From Treponema_B putidum (GTDB taxonomy: Bacteria > Spirochaetota > Spirochaetia > Treponematales > Treponemataceae), in assembly GCF_007830595.1 (NCBI RefSeq), contig NZ_VLLD01000007.1: 64,000 bases of DNA; one strand, 5' to 3'. This document shows positions 1-7,401 of the stretch, in pieces (position 1 is the stretch's first letter; every line of letters begins with the position of its first letter). The position numbers and the translations under genes are program-made. The notes below the pieces were generated by a model. It saw only the letters and a program-made list of their open reading frames with translations, ran no database searches and was not told the origin of the DNA.

Positions 1-834
1 TCCTATCTTGCCTTGGTATATGCCCTCTATGCCGATTACTTTTTACTGAACAGGGACAAGGTTTCTGCAAAAAAAATACTTAAAACTGCCGAAAGCTATA
101 ATCCTCATGAAGAATATGTGCATCTGATTAAAGCGAGGTTACTCGACAGGCTTGAAGACCAAAGAGATTATTTGATTTCGATGATTAAACTAGACCCGCG
201 TGCCTACAGGCTGCAATCGGAGCTGGGCTTTGTCTATTACCGTTTGGAAGATTATACTGGAGCTTTGGTTGCCTTTGATGCTTCCTTGGATTTTTTAAAC
301 GAAGAATACAGCCTTCTTTACGGTGAAAAGAGGGAGTATTGCAAAAAGTTTTATAAGGTTGATTCCGATCTAAAAAAGTCCACTGCTCAGATTTTAACCC
401 AAAATAGGATAAGCTTAATAGATATGACGACCCTTACTCAGGATAATACCCATGCCCTCGATTCAATTACGGGAACTGCCTTTTGGCGGCCTGCAATGCT
501 TGCAGACAGGTTAAAGGCCGCGGGCTGGTATGCCGATTCGGCCAATCTTTCAAAGGGACAGGCAACAAGAAAGGATGCCGCTCTTTTTTTGTGGCACCTC
601 CTTATATGGAATGACAATGAGGCACTCACTCAATACAGCCGCCAATATGTCTATAGCGGAAAACCAAGCCCGATACAGGATGTAGCCATAGACGGGGTTT
701 ACTTTGATTCAATCATAGGCACTGTAGAAGAGGATGTGATTCCCCTAATCGACGGCCGCCTCTTTGCTCCGGATGGAGAGGTTTCAGGGCTTGACTTTTA
801 TGAATGGCTGAAAAAAGCCGACGGTTTAAGATAA
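1..834 (+). CDS. TPR protein with C-terminal SLH-like segment (5' partial)
   Basis: The reading frame is open to the first base of the window (S-Y-L-A-L-V-Y-A), so this is the 3' part of a longer gene; the TTG at 13 is only an internal codon. The first ~100 visible residues are helical and TPR-like (for example a segment around ELGFVYYRLEDYTGALVAFD). The last ~100 residues resemble a degenerate S-layer-homology repeat: a PIQDVAIDGVYFDSIIG block followed by LFAPDGEVSGLDFYEW, which echoes the usual F-x-D-V ... F-x-P-x-G-x-V-x-x-x-E pattern. SLH-like segments in spirochetes are usually on exported proteins, so an envelope role is inferred. No signal peptide can be judged because the start is outside the window. 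Confidence 0.75.
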   Translation, partial: SYLALVYALYADYFLLNRDKVSAKKILKTAESYNPHEEYVHLIKARLLDRLEDQRDYLISMIKLDPRAYRLQSELGFVYYRLEDYTGALVAFDASLDFLNEEYSLLYGEKREYCKKFYKVDSDLKKSTAQILTQNRISLIDMTTLTQDNTHALDSITGTAFWRPAMLADRLKAAGWYADSANLSKGQATRKDAALFLWHLLIWNDNEALTQYSRQYVYSGKPSPIQDVAIDGVYFDSIIGTVEEDVIPLIDGRLFAPDGEVSGLDFYEWLKKADGLR

Positions 835-900
835 AATAAAGAAACGTTAAATGCGAACGCCAAGTGCCGGTTCGGGAGGCCTGACTTACTCCGGTTTGAG

Positions 901-1002
901 CTGCAATATAAAAAGAATTGCGCCTTTATAGGCACCCTTACGGGTGCCTATAAAGGCGTCCATAAGGAATTAAGGTATCCTCTATTCGATTTTATATTGC
1001 AG
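901..1002. repeat. Nested perfect palindromes at the 3' end of the LuxR-type gene
   Basis: A perfect 17-bp stem (921-937 with 942-958) closes a 4-nt TTAC loop. Outside it a second perfect 13-bp inverted repeat pairs 901-913 (CTGCAATATAAAA) with 990-1002. The right outer arm lies within the last codons of the minus-strand regulator ending at 982, so part of that coding end is mirrored outside the gene. The inner stem could act as a bidirectional terminator between the two convergent genes, but it has no adjacent T-run. Confidence 0.7.
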
Positions 1003-1740
1003 CAGCAAAATCCTCAAATCTTCTTTGTTTGTTACACCGAAAAGACGGCATGCCGCCGCCATATCTTTTTTTACAACCGAGGTGCTTACGTGATATTCTT
1101 CAGCGAGCTCTTCGTATGTTTTCCCGCCGGTAACCGTGCCTTGAATAAAAAACTTTTGCCTCTCCGAAATGCCGTGGTCCGACAAATGCAAGGCCGAACC
1201 TTTAGCAGGAAGCGGAATTTCAGGAGTAACAACTTCTGCAACAGGCAAAAGAAAGGAGAGCTTTGATTCCAGTTTTTTATAAAGACAGAGCAGAAGTCCG
1301 AAGTGAAAAAGAGTAAGCGCAATTTCGAATACCGCCATTTTTATATTAAACGAAAAATAAAGGCCTGCCGTAATGAGTACCCAGTACAAACAGAGTGCCG
1401 CAATCTTTTCTTTATAGCGGGTTTTAAAATCTCCGTTTACAAAAACCATAATGCAGCCTGAGGTAAAAAGGAGGGTGCCGATACCTACAAAACCCATCTG
1501 AGCGGTAATCCCGCCTTCAATAAAAAATAACAGATACGAAATCATTTTGCAATCCGGTTTTATAAACAAAAAGACACACAAACCGGCGGCAACCGCATTA
1601 ACGGCAACATCAATCCACCGTACAACCGGAATAAACCCAGCAAGCGGAACTTGAGCTGTAATATTCAGCAGAATTGCAACACACAACACAAAAAAAGCGG
1701 ATGCATACATAATACGGCTAACGGTAAAAAATTCTTTCAT
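982..1740 (-). CDS. Membrane-anchored LuxR/GerE-type transcription regulator
   Basis: 252 residues. The first ~160 residues contain about six hydrophobic segments (such as FFVLCVAILLNITA and LFHFGLLLCLY), with no recognisable sensor fold. The C-terminal ~65 residues form a GerE-type helix-turn-helix: SERQKFFIQG, then YEELAEEYHVSTSVVKKDM, where the usual IA..L..S..TVK.H pattern is recognisable but the histidine is replaced. The architecture (polytopic N-terminus plus LuxR HTH) suggests a membrane-embedded one-component regulator. It is a single gene, convergent with the upstream TPR gene, and its target is unknown. The ATG at 1740 is the only good start; no strong Shine-Dalgarno sequence precedes it. 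Confidence 0.75.
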   Translation of the reverse strand: MKEFFTVSRIMYASAFFVLCVAILLNITAQVPLAGFIPVVRWIDVAVNAVAAGLCVFLFIKPDCKMISYLLFFIEGGITAQMGFVGIGTLLFTSGCIMVFVNGDFKTRYKEKIAALCLYWVLITAGLYFSFNIKMAVFEIALTLFHFGLLLCLYKKLESKLSFLLPVAEVVTPEIPLPAKGSALHLSDHGISERQKFFIQGTVTGGKTYEELAEEYHVSTSVVKKDMAAACRLFGVTNKEDLRILLLQYKIE

Positions 1741-1826
1741 AACGAAAAGAGTATAAAAAAAGACGGTATAAAATACAAGTAGCCAATCAATAGGTAATTT
1801 GTAATGGGCAATTTGTAATTAAATTA

Positions 1827-2030
1827 TCAATTACTCATTAACTTTACGGTCAGTGGAAAAGTCACACAGCCTGTGCTTATGCTTACGTACATCCCGATAT
1901 TAGCGTATTGCACTGCAATTTTAAAATCCCCTGCCGGAACCGATGGATCCAAAAAAATGATGAGGAGAGAAATGTACAATGATGTACATTCATAAGCGGG
2001 TATACGAATTTTAACTTCTGCAGGTTTTAA
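1827..2030 (-). pseudogene. Fragment of an unrecognised gene (no start codon)
   Basis: An open minus-strand frame of 67 codons ends with TGA at 1827-1829 and contains protein-like text (for example DPSVPAGDFKIAVQYANIGM and CVTFPLTVKL). It has no plausible start, and a TAG lies a few codons upstream of the segment given, inside the HEPN-like gene. The short hairpin at 1971-1990 (AATGTACA/TGTACATT) lies within it. It reads as a decayed 3' remnant of a gene, family not recognised. It could instead be non-coding sequence that happens to be open. Confidence 0.35.
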
Positions 2031-2415
2031 TTTGCTCTTTGCACCAGTCTACAACAATATCCATATCGGAGAGAGCTTTTCGGGTAATATCTTCGTCAAT
2101 ATCGGGATATTGCGGATAGCGGAAAGTCGCGTCAAATGGGGTCAAATCATCGCTTGCATTTTTAACGGAAAGAGGAACTGAAAAAAAAGGTTCTATTTTT
2201 TTAAGGAGACTAATTAAGTCATGTATTTTAATAACTTCAATTTTCTTTAAAATAAACAATGCTTTAATAGCTTTTTAGGCAGCTTGCTGACAGTGAAAAC
2301 AAATTATTTCCAATGGTTTGGGGTGCATCATTTTAAAAAGATGATAGGCGGTACTCATATCCATTTCAACAAACCGGAGCCATTCATCGACATCATGCTC
2401 AAGGTCATTTTTCAT
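2011..2415 (-). pseudogene. HEPN-domain protein interrupted by an in-frame stop
   Basis: Starting at ATG 2415, 46 codons run in frame to a TAA at 2275-2277. The same frame then continues to the stop at 2011, for a total of 134 residues, the usual HEPN length. Around the break the text is C-F-H-C-Q-Q-A-A-stop-K-A-I-K-A-L, where HEPN proteins of this type have QQAAEKA.KAL. A single GAA to TAA change explains it. The start overlaps the upstream nucleotidyltransferase gene by 11 nt, the usual MNT-HEPN toxin-antitoxin layout, in which HEPN is the RNase or AMPylated toxin partner. The product is probably inactive unless the stop is read through; a restart at TTG 2259 would give only the C-terminal 82 residues. 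Confidence 0.8.
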
Positions 2416-2719
2416 ATATTAATATTCCTTCGGTTGAAACCGTTTTTTCCAGTGTGGGTCTTTTTATGCGCTCATCAAAGTTTAATACATCGTTTACAAT
2501 TACATCGCAAGGGGTTGTTCTGCAGTTACGAATAGCCCGATATGCTTTTTGAGAAAGTAAAATCGGATTACCGCTTTTTTCGTCTACAACCACATAAAAA
2601 TCGTAGTCGCTCGTTTCGGTTTCTTCGTTGCGTGCATAGGAGCCGAAAAGATAAATGCGTGCGGGGTCGAGAGCTTCTTTTATTTTTTCCGTTATTTGTT
2701 TGATTTCTTCCGTTATCAT
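2405..2719 (-). CDS. MNT-type nucleotidyltransferase (antitoxin partner of HEPN)
   Basis: 104 residues with the minimal nucleotidyltransferase signature GSYAR ... SDYDFYV at about residues 26-42: a G-S motif followed by D-x-D, which holds the catalytic metals. Proteins of this type pair with HEPN proteins; in the characterised MntA/HepT pairs the nucleotidyltransferase AMPylates and silences the HEPN toxin. It sits immediately upstream of, and overlaps, the HEPN gene at 2011-2415. Because that HEPN gene has a nonsense codon, this intact antitoxin-like enzyme may now be an orphan. The start at 2719 gives MITEEIKQITEKIKEAL, a usual N-terminal helix. Confidence is high for the family and moderate for a TA role. 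Confidence 0.85.
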   Translation of the reverse strand: MITEEIKQITEKIKEALDPARIYLFGSYARNEETETSDYDFYVVVDEKSGNPILLSQKAYRAIRNCRTTPCDVIVNDVLNFDERIKRPTLEKTVSTEGILIYEK

Positions 2720-2822
2720 CAGTTATATTATACACAAAAAATAGGACATTTGCAACGTAGAAAAACACAACAATGCCGTAAATTTCAAGTTGTTCCATTC
2801 TCGCGATGTTTTGCCGCAAGGC

Positions 2823-3060
2823 AAAACTCGAAGCTCGATTAAAAAATATACCTCCTGTATATTTTTTAATCACGAGTTTTAGGCTTTTTGCCTAAAACAT
2901 CGTATGCTTAAACCACCCGCCATCCATGGCGGGAAAAACACGGATGTCCAATTCTTCAGCGGCACGGATGCCGCTGGTTCCACGCCTTACGAGTTTTTTG
3001 CGCAAGCAAAAACACTCGAAGCTGAAAAATGTACAAGGATGTACATTTTTCAGCGAGTAA
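2823..3060. repeat. Cluster of consecutive perfect hairpins (non-coding)
   Basis: The gap 2720-3153 has no convincing gene but holds a row of palindromes: 14-bp stem 2838-2851/2857-2870 (5-nt loop) inside outer arms 2823-2830/2873-2880; 8-bp 2877-2884/2890-2897; 8-bp 2916-2923/2926-2933; 7-bp 2958-2964/2969-2975; a TTTTTGC/GCAAAAA stem near 2995-3012; and a perfect 15-bp stem 3021-3035/3040-3054 with a 4-nt loop. Loops are 2-5 nt. Such packing is unusual for simple terminators. A similar cluster occurs at 18422-18556. Confidence 0.7.
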
Positions 3061-3116
3061 CCAAAGTTCTTTTTCGGTAACCTTGGTTCTTTTTAGCAAT
3101 ATGAGCTTGTTTTTAA

Positions 3117-3145
3117 TGGATAAAATATTAAAACCGTAGTATATT
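3117..3145 (+). promoter_or_regulatory. Possible promoter of the 3154 lipoprotein
   Basis: TGGATA at 3117-3122 (4 of 6 matches to TTGACA) and TATATT at 3140-3145 are separated by 17 nt. The -10 box ends 8 nt before ATG 3154, which would place transcription start almost at the start codon. The -35 match is weak, so this is tentative. Confidence 0.4.
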
Positions 3146-3153
3146 ATGCTATC

Positions 3154-6100
3154 ATGATGAAAAGACTTTTAAAGCTTTTAACAGCGGCAGTTGCCGTAAT
3201 TGTACTTTTTACAGCCTGCGAGCAATTTCTGAAAGATCCGGAGGATTTTTTAAGCTATTGGGCGAGCGAAGCCTTTATCAAAGACCACAGCATCGATTCG
3301 GCACATAGGCCGGACGGAGCAGGTGTTCCGTGTGTCGGCTCTTCGGCGCCCGTAGATATTACGCTTACAGTGCATAACCCGAAAAACTTTCCGCTCGTTA
3401 TGCCGATTTCTTCGGCACCTGCGGGCATTGTCGAATTTAAAGAACTTTCCGAACAGCCTGCGGTAGGAACCCACTATGAACTGGAGCAAACCGATTCCGG
3501 CAGGCTGAAGCTTACATATAAACAAGCCTTTTTACAAAAATACGAACAAGGTTCAGCCGTCTTAAACCCGATTATCACCCTAAAAGCTAAAGACGGCAGG
3601 GTATTTAAGCAAACCTATACTTTCGGCATAAAATCGAACACCCCGCCGCCTAAACCCGAAATCATAATTGCAAAAACAAAAGAAGCAGACTCTCGTTATG
3701 TGCTCTGCCTTAAATTCAATTCCACTGAAATGGAAAAGCCGGTAACGATAAACTCCGGCACCGTACCGGTACACAAGGATATTGAAAAGATCACAATAAA
3801 CGATTCCTCTTACACTCTTTTATACAAAGAGGATAACTCAGACTTTCAAAAACCTGCTGGAGACTCGTTTTTCGAGCATGGGAATGTAGAAAAATTAACC
3901 TCATCTTCCCCAGACTTACCGTCCGGAGCGTGGGTATTGTATTTTAACACCGGTGTAGCGGTGCAAAGCGGAAACCAGCAAACATCGTACACCATAACCT
4001 TGAGCGACAAAGAAGGCGTTGTTTCGGACAGCGTTACCGCAGAGCTAAAAGAGAAATTTGAAGTTAAATTTGATGCAAAAGGCGGAAATTACACGCCCGA
4101 TACTCAATATATACTAAAGGGTGATAATGTAACAAAGCCGTCACCGGATCCTGAAAGACTGGGTTATATCTTCGGCGGCTGGTATACGGATACCTCGTAT
4201 TCAACCCAATGGAATTTTGACACCAACACGGTAACCGGCAATATGACGCTCTATGCAAAGTGGACGGCGGCGAAGTACACCGTAACATTCAGCGTAACCG
4301 AAGGAGAGGGAAAATTGGAGGGCGTATACGACGGTCAAACCAAAACAGCTCAGGATGGCGACCCCGCGGTAACGTTTACCGATGTACCGCATGGGGCGCA
4401 GGTAACCTTTACTGCAACGCCCACAGATCCAACCCAATACAAGGTTGGAAACTGGACTTGTATACCTTCGACAGACTTTACAGTAACAAGTGGAAACTCG
4501 ACCGCTTCGCTTATCGTAAAGGCAAATACAACTGTAACCGTACAATTTGTACAGCTTAATGCCCTAACCCTGGATACGCTTGAAATACACGGAAACGACG
4601 CTAAAAGCGGCTCCGTTATACTGCCTTATACCGTAACTAAAGTGGAGCAAAACAATATAATTCTTACGTTTAGCGGACATCCGGGTATTCCGTTTACCGT
4701 AACACCGCAATTGCCGCTTAACTTAACGGAGGGAACGAGTCAAAACATTACCATAAACGTTGCGGCAAGTCCGGGCAATTACCTTGCGTGGTCAAAACCG
4801 GTAAGTATAACCCGATCAAAAAACAACGTTGCAAACTTAAAGAGCTTTAAGCTTAACGGAAAAACTAAAAACGCTCCTTTTGATAGTGAATACACGGTCG
4901 CTTCCGATACGGCAGAAGTAAAGGATTTTACCTTTGATACTGCCAGCACAGGAGCAACGGCAAGCGTAAGTCCTCAAGGAAGCGTAAGTATACCCGTAGG
5001 TACGGGAAGGAGTTTTACAATCACGGTAAAAGCTCAAGACGGTACACAAAACACCGTAACATTTACCGTAAAACGCCAAAAATATAACATATCTTACAGC
5101 GTAGCGGGCGGACACGGAAAGATAAAAGCCGATTCAGGTTCTGAGGTAGTAAACGGCAGCAAACAAGTCGAATACGGCGAAAACATATCCTTTACCGCAA
5201 CACCCGATGAAGGCTGGGAGTTTGACAGCTGGACAGGCGTAAGCTCCTCATCGACTACCGCAACGCTTTACAACGTAACCGCCCCTACAACCGTAACGGT
5301 TAAGTTTAAACCGGGTACATTCAACCTTACGGGCGGCGGCCCCGATGCGTGGAAAAGGCTTAAAGAAGAAGCGGCAAAGACAGAAGGCTCTCACACCATC
5401 GTTATCAACGGGGAAATAACAGCGACCGGCGGAGACAATGCGGGCGAAATTAAGCTCGGCAGGAACCTCACCATAAAGGGCAGTTCTTCCGCCGTTTTGA
5501 ACGCAAACGGCAAGTCGCGCGTCTTCAATGTGGAAAGCGGCAAAACCCTTATCCTTGAAGACATAACGATTAAAAACGGCAAGGTCTCCGAAACAGGCAG
5601 CGGCGTATACGTAGCCGGCACATTCGAGATGAAAGGCAATGCAAAAGTGGATACAAACAACGACGTCTATTTGGAAAGCGGCAAAACCATTACCGTAACC
5701 AAAGCATTGACAAACACACCTGCCGCACGGATAACGCCGAGCAACTATACCGACGGCAGAGTTCTTGCGACGGGCAGCAACGCCGAAAAAGCGAACTTTA
5801 AGGTAACACCTCAAGACGGCAATAAATACTGGCGGTATAACAAGAAAGACGGCGTTATAAAGTTTGTACCGGCAACACTGACGGTTACCTTTGTGAAACT
5901 AAAATGCGTAGAAGAAAAAGATATCGGACCCACGGCCGAATATTACTGGACGATGGAAGTTAACGGGGTTATGGTAGATAATCAATTTGATGAGTACAAC
6001 ACATGTGACCTCAAAAACGGACAGTCATATACCATCAATAAAAGCTTTACCGAGTCATTCAGTTTCTTCCCTGAAGATAAAAAGATACCGGTAAATATCG

Positions 6101-6342
6101 AAATTTACGAAGAAGACAACGGTCCTGATGATCATATCGGTACGACCAAGGCAAAGCTGTCGTATCAGTACAATAATGATGCATGGCACTGGGGGTATGT
6201 AGCTAATGGTCATGAGAACGGAAACCAAGGACTAAATGGTTATAAATTGATAACTGAAGGCGATGAAGTGGAATTTACGGAACAATACCGGCACGACGAC
6301 GGCGACACCGACGTTACGATTAAAATAAAATGGAAGGAGTAA
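3154..6342 (+). CDS. Large lipoprotein with InlB-type and beta-sandwich repeats
   Basis: 1062 residues. The N-terminus is a lipoprotein signal with lipobox L-F-T-A-C (Cys22). From ~305 to 370 there is a Listeria/Bacteroides InlB-type repeat (FDAKGG ... GYIFGGWYTD ... TLYAKWT). About 372-460 and 645-720 are divergent versions of it (VTFTATP ... and ISFTATPDEGWEFDSWTG). Between these lies a cadherin-like beta-sandwich region (LKSFKLNGK ... DGTQNTVTFTVKR). From ~730 to 860 there is beta-helix-like text (TIVINGEIT ... LTIKGSSSAVLNANG). The ~150-residue C-terminus is not recognised. The protein is probably a surface or periplasmic-face lipoprotein; adhesion is plausible but inferred. No Shine-Dalgarno precedes ATG 3154 and a TATATT box ends at 3145. 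Confidence 0.8.
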   Translation: MMKRLLKLLTAAVAVIVLFTACEQFLKDPEDFLSYWASEAFIKDHSIDSAHRPDGAGVPCVGSSAPVDITLTVHNPKNFPLVMPISSAPAGIVEFKELSEQPAVGTHYELEQTDSGRLKLTYKQAFLQKYEQGSAVLNPIITLKAKDGRVFKQTYTFGIKSNTPPPKPEIIIAKTKEADSRYVLCLKFNSTEMEKPVTINSGTVPVHKDIEKITINDSSYTLLYKEDNSDFQKPAGDSFFEHGNVEKLTSSSPDLPSGAWVLYFNTGVAVQSGNQQTSYTITLSDKEGVVSDSVTAELKEKFEVKFDAKGGNYTPDTQYILKGDNVTKPSPDPERLGYIFGGWYTDTSYSTQWNFDTNTVTGNMTLYAKWTAAKYTVTFSVTEGEGKLEGVYDGQTKTAQDGDPAVTFTDVPHGAQVTFTATPTDPTQYKVGNWTCIPSTDFTVTSGNSTASLIVKANTTVTVQFVQLNALTLDTLEIHGNDAKSGSVILPYTVTKVEQNNIILTFSGHPGIPFTVTPQLPLNLTEGTSQNITINVAASPGNYLAWSKPVSITRSKNNVANLKSFKLNGKTKNAPFDSEYTVASDTAEVKDFTFDTASTGATASVSPQGSVSIPVGTGRSFTITVKAQDGTQNTVTFTVKRQKYNISYSVAGGHGKIKADSGSEVVNGSKQVEYGENISFTATPDEGWEFDSWTGVSSSSTTATLYNVTAPTTVTVKFKPGTFNLTGGGPDAWKRLKEEAAKTEGSHTIVINGEITATGGDNAGEIKLGRNLTIKGSSSAVLNANGKSRVFNVESGKTLILEDITIKNGKVSETGSGVYVAGTFEMKGNAKVDTNNDVYLESGKTITVTKALTNTPAARITPSNYTDGRVLATGSNAEKANFKVTPQDGNKYWRYNKKDGVIKFVPATLTVTFVKLKCVEEKDIGPTAEYYWTMEVNGVMVDNQFDEYNTCDLKNGQSYTINKSFTESFSFFPEDKKIPVNIEIYEEDNGPDDHIGTTKAKLSYQYNNDAWHWGYVANGHENGNQGLNGYKLITEGDEVEFTEQYRHDDGDTDVTIKIKWKE

Positions 6343-6413
6343 TGCAATGGGGAATTTGGTTTAATGTATAATTAATAAAGTGTAATTAATAATTGATAAT
6401 GGAGAATTGATGT

Positions 6414-6557
6414 ATGAAGAAAAATTATGTAAAAACAGCACTCTGTGTGCCGGTGTTTTTGTGGATTATGGGAGCTTCCCTTCTTTTTGCCCAAGAGGTA
6501 AAAGCGGTTAAATTAAAAAAACCGCTAAGGCCGCAAAGTTCGCAAAGAGGAAAGTAA
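6414..6557 (+). pseudogene. Truncated duplicate of the 7402 gene (signal peptide only)
   Basis: ATG 6414 opens a 47-codon frame whose first 28-29 codons match the start of the 7402-7950 gene almost base for base (MKKNYVKT, then CVPVFLWIMGAS and FAQEV), with only a few substitutions. After V29 the match stops and the frame runs into the GCGGTTAAATTAAAA repeat, ending at TAA 6555-6557. It is a broken partial copy: an exportable signal peptide with an unrelated tail. It may result from the repeat inserting into, or recombining with, a duplicated gene. Confidence 0.75.
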
Positions 6558-6738
6558 ACAATACTTCAAACAAAGCTCCCCTTAAATTCCTTTGCGCTCT
6601 TAGTGTCCTTTGCGGTTAAATTAAAAGAAACCGCTGGCCGCAAGGAACGCCAAGGGAAAATTAAAGAATGTGTTATCAAATCGCCATCAAATTCCTTTGC
6701 GCTCTTAGCGTCCCTTGCGGTTAAATTAAAAGAAACTA
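6504..6738 (+). repeat. Imperfect ~107-bp tandem repeat
   Basis: The phrase GCGGTTAAATTAAAA begins at 6504, 6612 and 6717, giving periods of 108 and 105 bp. Between copies are similar stretches built from GGCCGCAA..., then AAATTCCTTTGCGCTCTTAG and TCC(C)TTTGCGG. The short ORF at 6603-6815 is a product of this repeat and is not called as a gene. It resembles CGCAAAG-type intergenic repeats found in many bacteria; that comparison is from memory. Confidence 0.7.
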
Positions 6739-6789
6739 CTCTTTTAAAACTACTGAAGATATGGTATAATAGAGTTAAGGAGGCTTGTT

Positions 6790-7020
6790 ATGTATACAAT
6801 GACTATGACAAATAAAGTGTATCAAGCATTGGAACGGGCGGCAAAAATTACCGGAGCGGCTAAAGATACCGTCTTGGAAAATGCCCTAAGCCGCTATCTT
6901 GCCGAATTGCAGGAAGATGCCGAAGATGCTCTGCTTGCCGAAAAAGCATGGAATGACTTTGAAAAAAGTGGGGAAGCTGCAATACCTGCCGACGTTCTGT
7001 ATAAAGAACTTGGACTATAA
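6790..7020 (+). CDS. RelB-like antitoxin
   Basis: 76 residues, preceded by a strong AAGGAGG site at about 6777-6783, which fixes the start at 6790. The N-terminal half is ribbon-helix-helix-like (MTMTNKVYQALERAAKITG, a strand then helices). The C-terminal half is acidic (ELQEDAEDALLAEKAW ... ADVLYKELGL), as in RelB/DUF6290-type antitoxins that wrap their toxin. The RelE-like toxin follows after 6 nt. Such antitoxins normally repress their own promoter, so autoregulation is expected but not visible here. The pair lies in repeat-rich accessory DNA, consistent with acquisition. Confidence 0.8.
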   Translation: MYTMTMTNKVYQALERAAKITGAAKDTVLENALSRYLAELQEDAEDALLAEKAWNDFEKSGEAAIPADVLYKELGL

Positions 7021-7026
7021 CTTAAA

Positions 7027-7284
7027 ATGAAAGTAGAATATGCTCCGGCAGCGAGCAAACAATTTTCACGGCTTAATAAGCCGATACAAAGCCGAATCAA
7101 AAAATATATGAGTGAAATTGCCTTACTTGATAATCCTCGTTCCCGCGGTAAAGCACTTACTTCAAATCTTTCAGGTCTATGGCGATACCGCGTCGGAGAC
7201 TACCGCATTTTGTGCCGCATCCGTGACGATAAGCTGATTATTACCGTCATCGAAATTGCTCATCGCTCAACGGTATACCGATGA
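7027..7284 (+). CDS. RelE/ParE-family toxin
   Basis: 85 residues with the RelE fold pattern: KVEYAPAASKQFSRLNKPIQSRI at the N-terminus, then LSGLWRYRVGDYRILCRI, then IITVIEIAHRSTVYR. The LWRYRVGDYRI core and the terminal HR..VY are classic for RelE-type mRNA interferases, which cleave mRNA at the ribosomal A site; R, Y and H residues of these motifs usually contribute to cleavage. It starts 6 nt after the antitoxin stop, so the two are co-transcribed. All motifs are intact, so the toxin is likely functional. Confidence 0.88.
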   Translation: MKVEYAPAASKQFSRLNKPIQSRIKKYMSEIALLDNPRSRGKALTSNLSGLWRYRVGDYRILCRIRDDKLIITVIEIAHRSTVYR

Positions 7285-7317
7285 CTGGTCTCAGTAAAGA
7301 AGAAGTGGAAGCAATTA

Positions 7318-7387
7318 GTTAATTGGTAATGGATAATTGGTAATTTAAGAAAATTACACATTACAAATTACCAATTAAAAATTACTT
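7318..7387. repeat. AT-rich GGTAAT inverted repeat
   Basis: A perfect 12-bp inverted repeat, AATTGGTAATTT at 7335-7346 and its complement at 7365-7376, with a further GGTAAT upstream. Related sequence occurs at about 1788-1850, 6355-6412 and 9288-9365, always between genes in this accessory region. Confidence 0.65.
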
Positions 7388-7401
7388 ATCGGGAGAATGA
7401 T

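Noticed and set aside
2284..2535. 83-codon plus-strand frame over the HEPN/MNT genes
   Set aside because: Antisense to the HEPN/MNT pair and without motifs or a ribosome-binding site.
5248..5814. 188-codon open frame on the minus strand
   Set aside because: It lies wholly inside the 3154-6342 lipoprotein on the other strand, with cysteine-rich text and no motif: a shadow.
6603..6815. 70-codon frame before relB
   Set aside because: It is made of the tandem repeat and overlaps the relB start and its ribosome-binding site.
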